Assembly (NCBI GenBank): GCA_020226215.1
Contig: CM035232.1
Coordinates: 16,528,316 to 16,592,315 of the forward strand
Origin: Sindora glabra
Lineage: Eukaryota; Streptophyta; Magnoliopsida; Fabales; Fabaceae
Direction of reading: 5' to 3'
DNA length: 64,000 nt
Positions within the stretch are counted from its first letter, which is position 1. The number at the start of each line of letters is the position of its first letter. Positions 12,177 through 23,720 of this stretch are shown one piece after another. The notes beneath the pieces were generated by a model. The model did no database searches and was not told the origin of the DNA. It saw only the letters and a list, made by a program, of their open reading frames with translations. The translations under genes were made by a program, and so were the position numbers.

Positions 12177-13558
12177 TGTAATAGCTAAATATTTTGAGTT
12201 ATTAAATAAATAAAACTATTAGATAAAAATATGAAAATATTACAAATGTATTGTAATGTAAATTTTTTCAAAAAAATTAAATAAATAATTTTTTAACACA
12301 TTTGGAATTTTCATAAAAGGAGAAAGGCAAAATTGAAAACAAATATTATAATGACAAATGTGTAAATTTTTATAAAGTAGAAGGATAAAATTGAAAATTA
12401 ATTTATGAGGACAAGCATGTAAATTTTTGAAAAGAAAAAGGACAAAATTAAAAAATAAAAATGATATTTTTAAAAAAATTTAAAATTTATTTAATTAAAA
12501 TAATATTTTAATGGGAATGGCCGCCATTCCCATCTTATAAATAGGGGGAGGGGGTGTGTGGCCTTATGGCCATAAGCAGAAAGAAAGCAAGGAAGGCAAG
12601 GAAAAAAAAAGAGAAGGAAGAGAGGGAAAGAAGAAGAAAGAGAGATATCTTGAGGAGAATTGAGGTGAGTTCTATTTACCTAATTTTTAATTTAATTTTT
12701 ATTTTAATTTTATGCAATAATTTATATAGTTTAGAAAAATTATGCAATAATTTATAGCAATTATGTTTAAATTTAAATAATTCCAATTTAAGCTTAAATT
12801 TTGTTTAGAAAAAATTATAGAAAATAGGAAATGAGGATTATAGCTTTACAATTTTCAATTAATATTATTAATAGTATTGTAAATAAAAGAATTAACAATA
12901 TAATTGTAAATTTAATTGTTGAATGTGATAAATAAATGATTTGTGATTGAAATTGCGTATATGATTATTTCATGCTCATGCATAGAAAATTGTGAATTTC
13001 TTTGAAATTATAGAATATTGTTATATTTGAGTTATAGAAAAATTTTGATAGGAGATATATTAATCATACCTTAACCCCTCAAAGGGGCAGCCTTATAAAA
13101 AGGATAAATTTTATTCATGTGGTGGAGCATTATATTGGAGAGAGAGATAAGGTTGAAATGGGAGACACAAGGTAGAACCTATACCTTCCCACTATTCCTG
13201 TTTACATAATAAATATTAAAAGTACGTTAAATTTGTATTTAGTTAAATTAATAACGTTAGATTATGTTGATAGAGAATTATTATTAGTTATATATTCATG
13301 AGAAAAATGGTAAATTCTTTATAGAGTTATTTTAGAAATTGGAATGTAAATAAGTTCACTAAGTATTTAAAATACTCATTCTATTGTTGTTTTAAATTTC
13401 TTTGTAGGTAGATCCCCAAATCGTATGTAATCATTGGTATACCATATATTTTAAACTGCTAGATATTTAGAGTAAAGTATTTTAGTAATGGAACACTACC
13501 TAATGTTTGTATAAGTTATGGAAGAGTACTTTTATTTTGATCTATAAATATAATAAAT

Positions 13559-13613
<55 letters not shown>

Positions 13614-13739
13614 TTTATTAGTATTATTGTGTCTGATTAAAAATAAGAGAAAAGTTGGAAAAGGCTTATCGATATAATATAGGATTATGATATATTCACA
13701 TCGATTACGATTTTCAATTTGAAAATTTAGGTCGTGACA
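12177..13739 (+). repeat. 3' LTR of the gypsy-type element
   Basis: It is 1,563 bp long and matches 7513-9122 with scattered substitutions and indels. It carries the same TATAAATA box (about 12,536), the same purine-rich leader, and a (TA)n tract at about 13562-13610. The target duplication TTAAT follows at 13740. Confidence 0.88.
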
Positions 13740-13744
13740 TTAAT

Positions 13745-16095
13745 GCTCACATACAAAGTCATAATTTTGAATCTTAGACATGATGAGAAATAAAATCCTT
13801 AAGATAATATTAGATGCACACTTCGTCATTGATGTGCCAACAAAATTAATTAATTTTTATTATAGTTTATTTAGTCTTAAATTTTTAGTAAGGATTAAAA
13901 ATGTATTAAATATATAATTTTTTAATTTATAATTATTATAATAGTTTAATTTTTTTAACAAAAATAAAAGTTCATATACTTAATCTATAAATTTTAGGAT
14001 TTGGACTCCCATTTAGGGAGTTTGCAATTTTCATAAATTGAATTTAATCTAATCCACTTATAATTGGTTTGTGAATGAATTTGTTTAACCATAATAACAC
14101 GATATATATAATTTGAATTTAACTTAATGAAAAATTGTTAAAAATGATTAAAATTTTTTAATTATTTATAATTTTTAGTAGCATATTTTTTTAATATTTT
14201 ACATTGATTGTAGATCAAATTTAAACTCATACAAATTACAATTGACCTAGTTTTCTAATAAGTAAAATAATAAAGGTTAAGAACCATGTTACGTAAGCAA
14301 GTTTCAAGGGCTTGGATAGCCAGCATAATTGACAATAGTAAATTAGATTTTTAGGATAAATAATAAGCATTTATTATTCATTAATTTTATATTTTTTAGT
14401 CTAATTTTTTAACATAATAAATATATGAACCATTAATTTTAATTTTGTACCAATAATATTACATATACTAAAAATAAGATTTGAAATCAAATTTTAAATG
14501 TAAATTAATAGATGTTATTAAATATAGGATGGTAGAACAAATTTCTAAAACTTAATTAAATAGATATAAAAAATTTTAAATTCAATTTTAAATCTTATTT
14601 TTAATACCTATAACATTTTTTATTTAACACTGAACACGCTGCCAATTTATTATCTAAGTATGTATGTCTTAAAAAATACCTTCACATAATGGTTTAACCC
14701 GAAAATATTAATTTATTATCTTGGTATATATGCCCTGAATAAATAGTGAAATTCACCAAACTATTAATTTCGTAGTCAATCAAACAAGAATGAGTATAAA
14801 ATGAGTATAGAAGAATAAAAATAATATTATTCTAATTTAATTGATTATGAATGTTACACCACGAAGAGGTCGAAAAATTTGTATTTCTTCAATCTTTTGT
14901 TAGTGAGTAAATATATGAAAAAACAAAGATATCCTTTTTTTCCTAATAAAAATGAATTTTATTAAACAAAGATAACATCTTTTATTTTAAACTTATTTTT
15001 TATTACAAAACTATATACATATTAATTAGACTAACATTCTCAAATTTCTTTAAAAATAAAAAAATTATATTTTTAGCGAGACATTAATACGAGAATCACT
15101 TCAGAAATTACAATAACAAATATCTCCTCTTTTAATAAGATTCATCTTTAAAACTTCAATTCCCATCTATTAACATGTAAAATTTATTTAGGACAAATAT
15201 GCATTTTATTGAACCAAATCTTGCTGATAACAAATTCATGTTGTTCTAAAATAATTGATAGCATTTTATGATAAAATTATAACTTGAACGTGAAAACATC
15301 CATGCCAAGTTTTTAAATGAATACTGTAATAAAACTCTTAAAATAATTAATGGGAAAACTGTTTATTCATAAGAATTGTCATAATTTGCTAAAGGGGGCT
15401 GTGGATTTTATGCAATACAATGCTCCATAATGCAGTTCATTCCTCTCTTTGAATGAGAAATCTGGAAGACAATTTAATTATTTAGATAATATTACTTATT
15501 TTACCCAAAAAAAAAAGGGATAATATCACTTAATATTATTTGGCGGTGATTTTATGATTAGGGATTAGACGATTTGTCAGATATTTTAAGTTTAAATCTT
15601 TTCATTACTAATACTGGAGGAAAAAAATGCCTTAGTGCACTCAAGTCACAGCCTGCAAAATAAACCGTATGAATGGAGCTATATTATTATAAACAGTGAT
15701 TGTGATTGGATATTTATTTAATTCTTTAATAGTATTTTTATTATTTAATTTTTAATCTCTTACATGTATTCTTTAACAGATAAAAAATTGAATTTTTTTT
15801 TAGACACTAGCTGAATGGAAGAATCATTTCAAAATTAGAGTATTAATAAATTTATTCTTTTTCAACAAATGTTATATTTAAAATTTGAATAGTTCTTTAT
15901 TGACGAATAAAATTCATTTAAAATTAAAATATTTTTCATTGAATTAATATTTTATTAATAAAAAAATTATTTTGACTTTATATACAGTATTAATAAATTA
16001 TGAAAATTTTAGTTCAATTTAAACTTAAATTTAACTTTTTTTAATGTGCTAAATTATAATTTATAAACTAAACCCGAGTTACAAAGCAGAAGGTC
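13745..16095. other. AT-rich intergenic DNA, no gene seen
   Basis: No ORF over 60 codons and no family-like text on either strand. A weak dispersed-repeat likeness links about 15,830-15,970 with 19,950-20,090 and 45,925-46,000 (shared 'attgaattaatattttattaat'-like wording), perhaps an old transposon fragment. Confidence 0.4.
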
Positions 16096-16368
16096 TCAAT
16101 CATCACTTGGTGCAGATTTCGGTTGATAGGCCATAAGGGCATATATTTTTGGGTAAAAGCAAAGGCATATAGAAGTTGTAATAGTTAATGAAATCGTGAC
16201 AGGGTTAGATAGGAAATACCATAGGACAACGAGCGTCAGGAAGGTAAAAACCAGCCTTATAAAAAGGGCAACCTCGTCTGGTATCGTTAATTTGTTTGTA
16301 TTCAGAAAATATTTGGACCGTTGAAAACCACTTGGGTACGCTGTCAAAGGATACGAAGCACTGTACAA
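16096..16368 (-). CDS. Orphan ORF or terminal exon with two hydrophobic segments
   Basis: I do not recognise this 90-codon ORF. Residues about 34-56 (VALFIRLVFTFLTLVVLWYF) and about 59-77 (TISLTITTSICLCFYPKIY) are long enough to span a membrane. The tail is polar (YQPKSAPSDD). The composition is more balanced than in most chance ORFs in this AT-rich region. A good 3' splice-site sequence (ttttgtacag|TGC) lies at its N-terminal end, so it could be the last exon of a split gene whose other exons would be to the right, although none was found in 16,400-18,000. It may also be a gene relic. Confidence 0.3.
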   Translation of the reverse strand: MYSASYPLTAYPSGFQRSKYFLNTNKLTIPDEVALFIRLVFTFLTLVVLWYFLSNPVTISLTITTSICLCFYPKIYALMAYQPKSAPSDD

Positions 16369-16399
16369 AATCTACTGTCTGCAACAGTACTCAAACTTG

Positions 16400-16957
16400 A
16401 ACCAATCTACGCCAATGTTGATTTCAGGTTCTGGGTTTGGTCCCTATGGGAGCTCGAACTATTGGTCAGAATAATTTTTCTCACTACAAAATTGTGAATT
16501 CTTGTTTCAAGTTACACTTGCTAATAAGTCGGCTCTGGTTTAGATATACCGCATGTGCAAGAGAGCTTGGTGTTATATATTCACAGGTCACAACTAAAAT
16601 TAAATGGATTTTCTTTCATTCATATAAAGTCATAACATGCACCGATCACTCTATACATGTCAAATTTAGTAATTATGACGTTTATTCATTTAACTATTTA
16701 TATTTATATTTGTTTTGATTTTTATATATATTCGTTTGTATTAGTTTTAAATGAGTTTTGTTGTTATTAATTCTCTCAAATAGGAGTCATGTTTGGTTAA
16801 CTCATAAATATCTATTCATTTGGTTATTTATATAAAAAAATTAATTTATATATTATATAAATTAATATTATAAATAAATAAAATATTGTATTGAAATACC
16901 TTACTTATTTATTCACTAGAAAATATATTTGAATAATTTAATGGAATTTTAAAGATA

Positions 16958-17041
<84 letters not shown>

Positions 17042-18040
17042 TGAATAAATTATCATGATATTTTTATATATGTTGATATTGATTTTCATATAAAGAAAGT
17101 AAAGTAAAGTTTAGCTATTTGTATTAATCTAACCTTTATATTCTATAAAAAGTAAATTTAAAATTATCAATTAATTTCTAAAAAAGTCATATAAAAAAAT
17201 CTAAAATATTATTATTAATTAAAGAGACATTCTAACCTGTGAGTTATATATAATTTTTGTGATGAACAACTATACAAATTTGGCAATATCTCGAAATCAA
17301 CCAAAGAGATTTGCAAGCTTCAAAAGTCTATTACATGATTTTTGTTGAAATATTAAATTATGATACATTTAAATATAATTTAACTGGTAGATTATTAATT
17401 AATTAATATAAAATGAAAATGGATAGTTTTTTAGTATTTTAATTTTTTATTTTATTTTAGTTTCAAATTTGAATTAAATAAGTTTTATTTAATATATGTC
17501 AATGTCAAAATATATGACTAATTATTTTTAATTTTATGAATTTCAATTTTGAAAAACATAATGGTAAGAAAATGATTATTTATGCCACTAGAGACAAAGT
17601 AAAATTAGAATTTTAAAAAAGTGGACAAAAATGTAGTTTAAAATTTTTAATAGTATAAAGTTGTTTTGAAATGATGGTAGCAAATATAAGGGTGAAATAT
17701 AATATTAATAAAAATAATAAGACACAAAATAATAATAATTTGATGGATAAATTAATGAATTAAGTCAACCATGTATTTAAAGATTATACATTGGATCATA
17801 AATAAAAAAGTAAGTTAATAAAAGTTCATCTATTTTTAATCTAATTGATATTTATTCTAACTCATTCATTTGTAAACTAATTATATATGTGGCCTTATCT
17901 TATTTCTAATTTAGCTTTTTTTTTATGTATTATTCATAATTATTAATGAAAATATTCATTGAAACGTATAACTCATTTATACAATTTTATAATTATTCCT
18001 AGTTTTTAATATTCTTGACTCAGAAAAATTTATAATGCTT
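16400..18040. other. Intergenic DNA with a long TA microsatellite
   Basis: No credible gene. A (TA)n tract of about 75 bp lies at 16,965-17,039. The 93-codon ORF at 16437-16718 (+) has no family likeness. Confidence 0.4.
16965..17039. repeat. (TA)n microsatellite
   Basis: Uninterrupted TA dinucleotides over about 75 bp, in intergenic DNA. Confidence 0.95.
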
Positions 18041-19308
18041 AAAAAATCTTATACTACCATCAATCATAACTTCTTTTGTATTGATAGCTAAGATAAAATC
18101 CGAATGAGAATACATCACGCGGGTAATTGTGGCAGAGTTGTTGAATCCCCCGAACTGGTCCATTTGTTTGAACATTTTTGTTAATTAAAGCCACAAAATA
18201 TAAGCTCATTTAAATACAGATCAAATTCCATCAATTCAAAGTTGGATTCAAAGTTGAATTGAGTTAGAATTTTATTTTTATTTAAAATTAAATTCTAAAT
18301 TTAAATAAAATCATACTTCACTGCTACACTTTTAATTATGTAAGGTTATATTATAAATTATTTCAAAATGATATTTTTATTTTATGTATATTTTATAACT
18401 TATTTATATACGCATAGTATTTTTTATGTCATATACGAATATTAAATATAATATGATTTATTTATAGATGAATATACAGTATTTTAATTTTTTTTATTAT
18501 TTTAAAATTTTAAAATTTTAAATATTTTAATGTTTTTCAAAAAACTATAGGTCAACCCATCTATATGCCGTTTATATGCAACCAAACTCAAACCTTGTAT
18601 TTATAAGTTTGCCTAATTGTAAGTAGAACCGTTGAAATGAATTTAAATCTACGAATGAGTCTACGAGTTGGTTTAAAAAAAAAAAGAGAGACAGAGAGAG
18701 AGATAATAGGACTCATAAAACACAAAACCATTTAAATACATATTTAAAGTAATATGGTGATTAAGTTTGTGGTCTATATGGATCGAACTGAATGGTTTAC
18801 AGACAGGTTCTCATTTTTTTTTATATTTTTACTTTTAAATTAAACTAACATATTTTATAAATTTTCATCCAACTAATTTAATATTTTTTCTCAAAATCAA
18901 TTATTTATCTCTTAACTCAATCTAAATTATTTCTAAATTAGTAATTTCAAAATTAACAAAATTTTATTACAATTTATTTAGTCTTAAATTATTAGTATTA
19001 TTTAAAAATACATTAAATATTTGATGTTTGAATTTATAATTATTGTTTTAAACTTAAAATTATTTTAAAAATCTTAAAATCACTTTTTAAGAATAAAGTT
19101 TGTAAACCTAATTTGCGATTTGCAAATATTAAAATTCGAACTTTCATTTAAAGAATTAATAATTTTTGTGAATGGAACCTATTCATATTTATTTATAACC
19201 AATCTTCTTGGACCAATTCGTACACAAATCAAATGAATCTGTATAATAGTTAAAATTGTATGCCAGCCCAACACAACCCAATTGAGTTTGATTGTTTGCC
19301 AATTATAA

Positions 19309-19611
19309 GGAGTCATTTGATTTGTAGCAAAAATATGAGAAATTATATTTTTCAAGGAATAGAAAATTATGAATTGTTTGGTTGTCCAAAAAATATGAAA
19401 AATTACTTATCAGGAAATTGTATTTCCCACATAATATGAGAAATCATTTACCTACTCCCTCTTAGGTAACTTTTATTTTTTGAGAAATGCAACTTCCTTT
19501 ATATCAACCAAATAAAATTGAGAACTTTCTAAAGAGTGAACATAGGAAATAAGTTCATAAACAATTTAATTTTTCATAGGAATTTATTTTTCACATAAAT
19601 CAAACGGCTCC
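19309..19611. mobile_element. Tourist-like (PIF/Harbinger) MITE
   Basis: The inverted ends are GGAGTCATTTGATTTGT (left) and, read on the opposite strand, GGAGCCGTTTGATTTATG (right). The flanking 3 bp target duplication is TAA (19306-19308 and 19612-19614), the TWA type expected for PIF/Harbinger elements. The 303 bp body has no coding capacity. The matching place in the right copy of the duplication (about 22,925) lacks it. Confidence 0.75.
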
Positions 19612-20503
19612 TAAATTATAGAGTAACTTGTAAATCGCAGCAGCGCAAGTAGCAATTTTATATTGCACTGCAGACAATTTTGTGGCCAAGATTTCGGCGG
19701 ATCACGAGTGTTTTGAATAAATAAGAAGCCAATTATCATTTTCATATTTAAAGACTCGTTCGTGCACATCATCATTACTTCCTTTGATTGGGAGTACCAC
19801 ATTCCCAAATGCAATCTCAGGCAGTGTCAACCTTCCTCCACCGGCATGACTAGACGCAAATGAATATCCAAGTTGAAATTGAACATGAATAATCCCGCTA
19901 ATATAGGCATAACTAAATCAACCTCGAGTCATATTTACACTTTAAAAATTAGAGCATCAATAGAATTTTATCATTTCAATAAAGGTTATTTTTAAAATTT
20001 AAACTTCATTTTTTAATGAAAATCCATTTAGAATTAATATATTTTTTATTGAACTAATGATTTATTGATAGTATTATATTAGTTTGATATTAAAAGCAAA
20101 TAAACTAACATTTTTATATAAAGTAGGATAAGAATTTTGTGCAAAGAAACATTAAAAATTGTTTTATCTCTGTTTAATGTGAAATTACCAAGACCAGATT
20201 TATCATACCAGACCCAAATTCAATACAAGTGAGAGTTAAGCTGCCATCTCATAGCAGCAGGTTACTGCCACAACATTCAAATGAATAGAGCTAATCTCAT
20301 TTTTTATCTTTTCCGAGACCAGGATTGCAATCCAAATTGCAACAATAACAAAAATAATTGATGCATTTATAATATCATTATAATAATACCAATAAGAACA
20401 TGTAAATATAAATAACATAGTTGTTGACATGAAAAGATTGGAAAGGTCCCCTTAAAGGAAGGTTGGTGATGGTGATTCTTCTATCCTAAGGACTAGGCCT
20501 TGT

Positions 20504-20863
20504 TTAAGGAGCAATTTCCCTCCGAAAACTGGCATGAAGGGAAGAAAACAACTTCCTACCACCATACTTGGATGGTGGCTGCGGAGTCTTCTCTTCTTCC
20601 TTCTCCTTCTCCACTACCACTTCGTCACCGTTTTCGTCCTCCTCCTCGTCGTCATCATTATCTCCGTCATCAGTGCCCCCTGCACCATTAGCCCTGGTGC
20701 CATCATCTTTTAAAGGAAACCTGAACAGATTCAATATACCTCAATTAGATTTTCCGAACATAAACGACTGTAATACATTTAAATGAGGGAAGGAAAGTTA
20801 TTCTCACCTTCCATCAATTGTGGTACTCCACATATTGTTGATCTCCCTCAGTGGAGTACCAGT
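20504..20863 (-). pseudogene. Truncated duplicate of the acidic nuclear-type protein gene
   Basis: Two exons correspond to the last two of the intact gene at 23,721-25,270. These are 20808-20863 (56 bp, identical length, same phase) and 20504-20720, with acceptor ttcag|GTTTCC and donor GGAAG|gtgaga preserved. The joined frame is open for 90 residues. Compared with the intact copy it has lost about 50 residues of acidic tract after FPL, keeps ANGAGGTDDGDNDDDEEEDE, and has lost the final KKRK and the stop. It therefore reads on into former 3' UTR and ends in FRREIAP. The homology with copy B ends before the first exon and promoter, so it has no matching start. Probably a pseudogene; capture by another promoter cannot be excluded. 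Confidence 0.7.
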
Positions 20864-21060
20864 CTGTGTAAGAAACAGATATTGGTCATGGAGAAGTCTG
20901 ACTGAATTAAATGTGACAGATTGCACAATGCAGACAATATTTCAGTTTAAACTCATCAAATAGATCTAAAACAACCAAGGCATATGCGATGCAAAGAGAC
21001 CATGAATAAACACGAGGACAACGTTATAATGCATTCTAACAACAAAGTGCCGAATTGATG

Positions 21061-21504
21061 CCAGCCGAGCGGATAGTATTACTGCTTTAGAGTTACAAAT
21101 GAGAGGTACCCTCTATTTAAAGACTAGGACTCTTTATACATATTGGTGTGGTTGTGAGTCCATATGACATAGATGTTGAGGAGATCATTTATCTGATTGG
21201 ATTCCTAATCACTAACCAGGAGTTACGTATTCCGGTAGTTGTTTAGCCTTAATGGTGTAACTTCATATCCGAACAGACATAATCTTCTTACGAGGACCCG
21301 AAATTTGCAGATGTCGTATGTCCGAACAGATGAGTTGGTTCATTTTATCCAAAGGAACCTAACCACTAGAGCTGGATTTATTAGGTCCATCATGGAATGT
21401 GGCCAAAGTTTTTCTGTTGGACTCATTGCAGGAGGTTCATTCGATCATATTATATCCGTTCGAAATGTCGATGTCGCATACATTATCAAAGTGAGAGCCT
21501 CAAA
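21061..21504 (+). other. Segment present only in duplication copy A, with a 90-codon ORF
   Basis: The stretch interrupts the alignment with copy B. The ORF 21239-21511 (+) has a less AT-biased composition than its surroundings (for example TTRAGFIRSIMECGQSFSVG) but no family I recognise. The region may be a transposon or gene fragment. Confidence 0.35.
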
Positions 21505-21839
21505 CATTTAGATGGCCCACCCCTATTAATTTTTATATGTAAATAGTTGATGTGATGTCAATGTATCCAAAACCAAAGCATCTGATAGTATCACTAACCA
21601 TGACAAAAGTCACCAATACAAAGAAAGCACAAAAATGCCCCATAAATTGTTAATGGCGCAACATTCTATAATAAATATCAGTAAAAACCACGACAGGGTT
21701 GCATGAAGAATTAACAGGTGGACAGGACAAATAATTCGGCTATATTCATTCTCAATCATAACGTATATAAACGTCTCATATTATAAGAAACAAGCGACCT
21801 TGATAAATAATTGTATAAGCAAATATTGTTTTAAGTATA

Positions 21840-22420
21840 ACTATGCATATTAAAAGTATTTAGATAATTTGATTATGGTTTTTTAGTAATAGTAGGAATA
21901 ATTAATGTATTGAACACATATATACAAGAACTTGAGATTGTATTTAGGATGGCTTTTAAGTGATACTAAATGACATTTGAGTTGAAATTTTTTATCCTTA
22001 AATTATATTTAAGTACCATGGAGCTCATTTAAACATAATGCATAAAAGTCATGCATGCATATTTGAAAAAATAAAAATGACAGTAATTTACTAATGCTGA
22101 GTAAAAGATATTGTGTGGTCCTCTGATTATGACAACACATCAAGTGCTAGATGGAACCCAGGAGTTGGCATTCTTTAACCAAATAAATAACAATCAAAAC
22201 TGGTAAAGTAGATGAAGCTCATGATTATGACAGACCCTCTGTTGGTAAAACCACAAAGCTTTATTCATAATGTACATAATCAGGATCGGGGACCGCCACA
22301 ACCATTACAACCATATTTGATTATCAATTTCTTATGGATAAAGGCAGGGTATTTCACCCATAGTTACTGGATGCTTGTTATTGACCAAATCACAACTTGA
22401 AAAGTAGATAAAACTCGTGA
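21840..22420. other. 3' flank of the ECA1-like gene
   Basis: No homology with the duplication units was seen. The interval would contain the 3' UTR of the minus-strand gene ending at 22,421. No other gene was recognised; ORF 22212-22400 (+) has no family likeness. Confidence 0.35.
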
Positions 22421-22747
22421 TCAAGGTGCACCTTTGTTGTTCACTAGACCACAAACGCAATTCAACATTGAAGAATAAGGGAAGGAAGCGAAGGTGGGAA
22501 ACAAGAAAGACCAGCAATCCTCTGTGAGTCCAGTGATGGCCTTGCAGCAAGCTGACCCTATATTATTACTTGGCTTCCCCTCAGAAAGCGTCTGGTTGAT
22601 GGCTAAATAACACCCTTCTATGTTATTGAGAGACGACAAGCACTTCATGGAATTTGGAGGTGTTTGGGGTAGTCCCAGCTGAACCAGCATCCCCGTGATG
22701 GCTGCCAAAAACATTGTTGTCATCAGTTTATGTCTCATGGTGGTCAT
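22421..22747 (-). CDS. ECA1-like / prolamin-like cysteine-rich secreted protein
   Basis: A single-exon ORF of 108 residues. Residues about 8-26 form a signal-peptide-like hydrophobic stretch with cleavage likely near 26-30. The mature part carries the prolamin-like (ECA1 gametogenesis-related) cysteine pattern: C36, C46 (IEGCYLAI), C67-C68 in the signature IGSACCKAI, C78 in TEDCWSFLFP, then C97 and C99. The family includes egg-cell-secreted and other reproductive peptides; the precise role here is inferred only at family level. Short length and lack of introns are normal for the family. A TATA box stands about 75 bp upstream. The gene lies between the two copies of the tandem duplication and appears only once. 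The odd (seventh) cysteine near the C-terminus departs from the usual six. Confidence 0.82.
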   Translation of the reverse strand: MTTMRHKLMTTMFLAAITGMLVQLGLPQTPPNSMKCLSSLNNIEGCYLAINQTLSEGKPSNNIGSACCKAITGLTEDCWSFLFPTFASFPYSSMLNCVCGLVNNKGAP

Positions 22748-22817
22748 GTCTTCCGGAACTAGTGCAACCTGTTCTTAAAAGTCGGGAAGAATGAGGGATT
22801 ATGATGGGAGAAACAGG

Positions 22818-22825
22818 AATTTATA
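22818..22825 (-). promoter_or_regulatory. TATA box of the ECA1-like gene
   Basis: TATAAATT on the minus strand, 71-78 bases upstream of the start codon at 22,747, which leaves room for a 5' leader of about 40 bases. Confidence 0.5.
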
Positions 22826-23720
22826 CTACTGATTAAGTCTTACTTGCACTACCATCAATAATAACTTCCTTTGCAGTGGTAGATTTGATATAGGTCTGAA
22901 TCAGATTATATCATGTCTGCAATTATAAAATTATAAAATGAATTGTAAATGGCAATAGCCCAAGTGGCAACTTCACATTGCTCTGTGGACAATTTTATTG
23001 CCAAATTTTTTGTGGATTGTGTGTTGCCAGTCATTATGATAATATTTAAATACATGTTCTTGCATATCATAATTACTCCATTGATTTTAATTTAATTATG
23101 CCATATCTAATTGGAAGCACCACATTCCCAAATGCAATATTGGGCTGTGTCAACCTTCCTCCACTGGCATTAAGGGGGGCGGGGAGAAGAAAATTGCCCA
23201 GAGTCTAACGTCAGAAATAAACATACTCCTCTCATCTCATTAAAAATTGTCTTATCTCGTCTTCTTAATATGAAATTGTGTACAGTACCATTAAAAATTG
23301 TGTTATCTCTCTTTAACGTGAAATTAATAAAACCAATGCTATCATACAAGACCCAAATTCAATAGATGTGAGAGTTAAGCTGCCATCTCATAACAGCAAA
23401 GATAACCAACAATAACCACCAAGTTACTGGTGCACCGTTCAAATGGATGGGGCTAATAATCTCATTTTGATCTTTCACAGGACCAAGAATGCAATCATAA
23501 TTGCAACAACAAAAATAATTGATGCACGTATAATTATAATAATACCAATGAGAATACATAAACATAACAATTATAGTGGTCGACATGGAAAGACTGAAAA
23601 GGTCCACTTAAAGGAAGATCGGTGATCCCCCGTCCTAAGAACTAGCTTTGTCTACAGAGCATATTCCCTCCCTAAAACTGACAATGGAGGGAAGAAAGCA
23701 ATTTCCTACGACTATACTTC

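Larger units (their letters stand above)
7513..13739 (+). mobile_element. Ty3/gypsy-type LTR retrotransposon, internally deleted
   Basis: The element has two long direct repeats (7513-9122 and 12177-13739) that begin TGTAATA and end GTCGTGACA. The flanking 5 bp target duplication is TTAAT (7508-7512 and 13740-13744). A primer-binding site complementary to initiator Met-tRNA follows the 5' LTR, and a purine-rich tract (aaggaagaaaac) precedes the 3' LTR. The 3.05 kb interior contains a decayed gag, a zinc knuckle and the start of a protease. No reverse transcriptase, RNase H or integrase is recognisable, so it could only have moved with enzymes supplied by a relative. The two LTRs differ by many substitutions and several indels, which suggests an old insertion. 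The gag style and intact DxG protease motif point to Ty3/gypsy; this is inference without RT. Confidence 0.85.
18041..21835. repeat. Left copy (A) of a direct tandem duplication
   Basis: Blocks at about 18,041-18,110, 19,612-21,060 and 21,505-21,835 match, in the same order and orientation, blocks of the right copy at about 22,845-22,915, 22,925-24,350 and 24,605-24,950. Examples are 'gagagttaagctgccatctc' at 20,230 and 23,370, and 'agcatctgatagtatcac' at 21,577 versus 'agcatctaatagtatcac' at 24,684. Copy A has an extra 1.5 kb (18,110-19,611), which includes a MITE, and another segment at 21,061-21,504. It stops matching at about 21,835, before the promoter and first exon of the duplicated gene. 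Confidence 0.75.
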
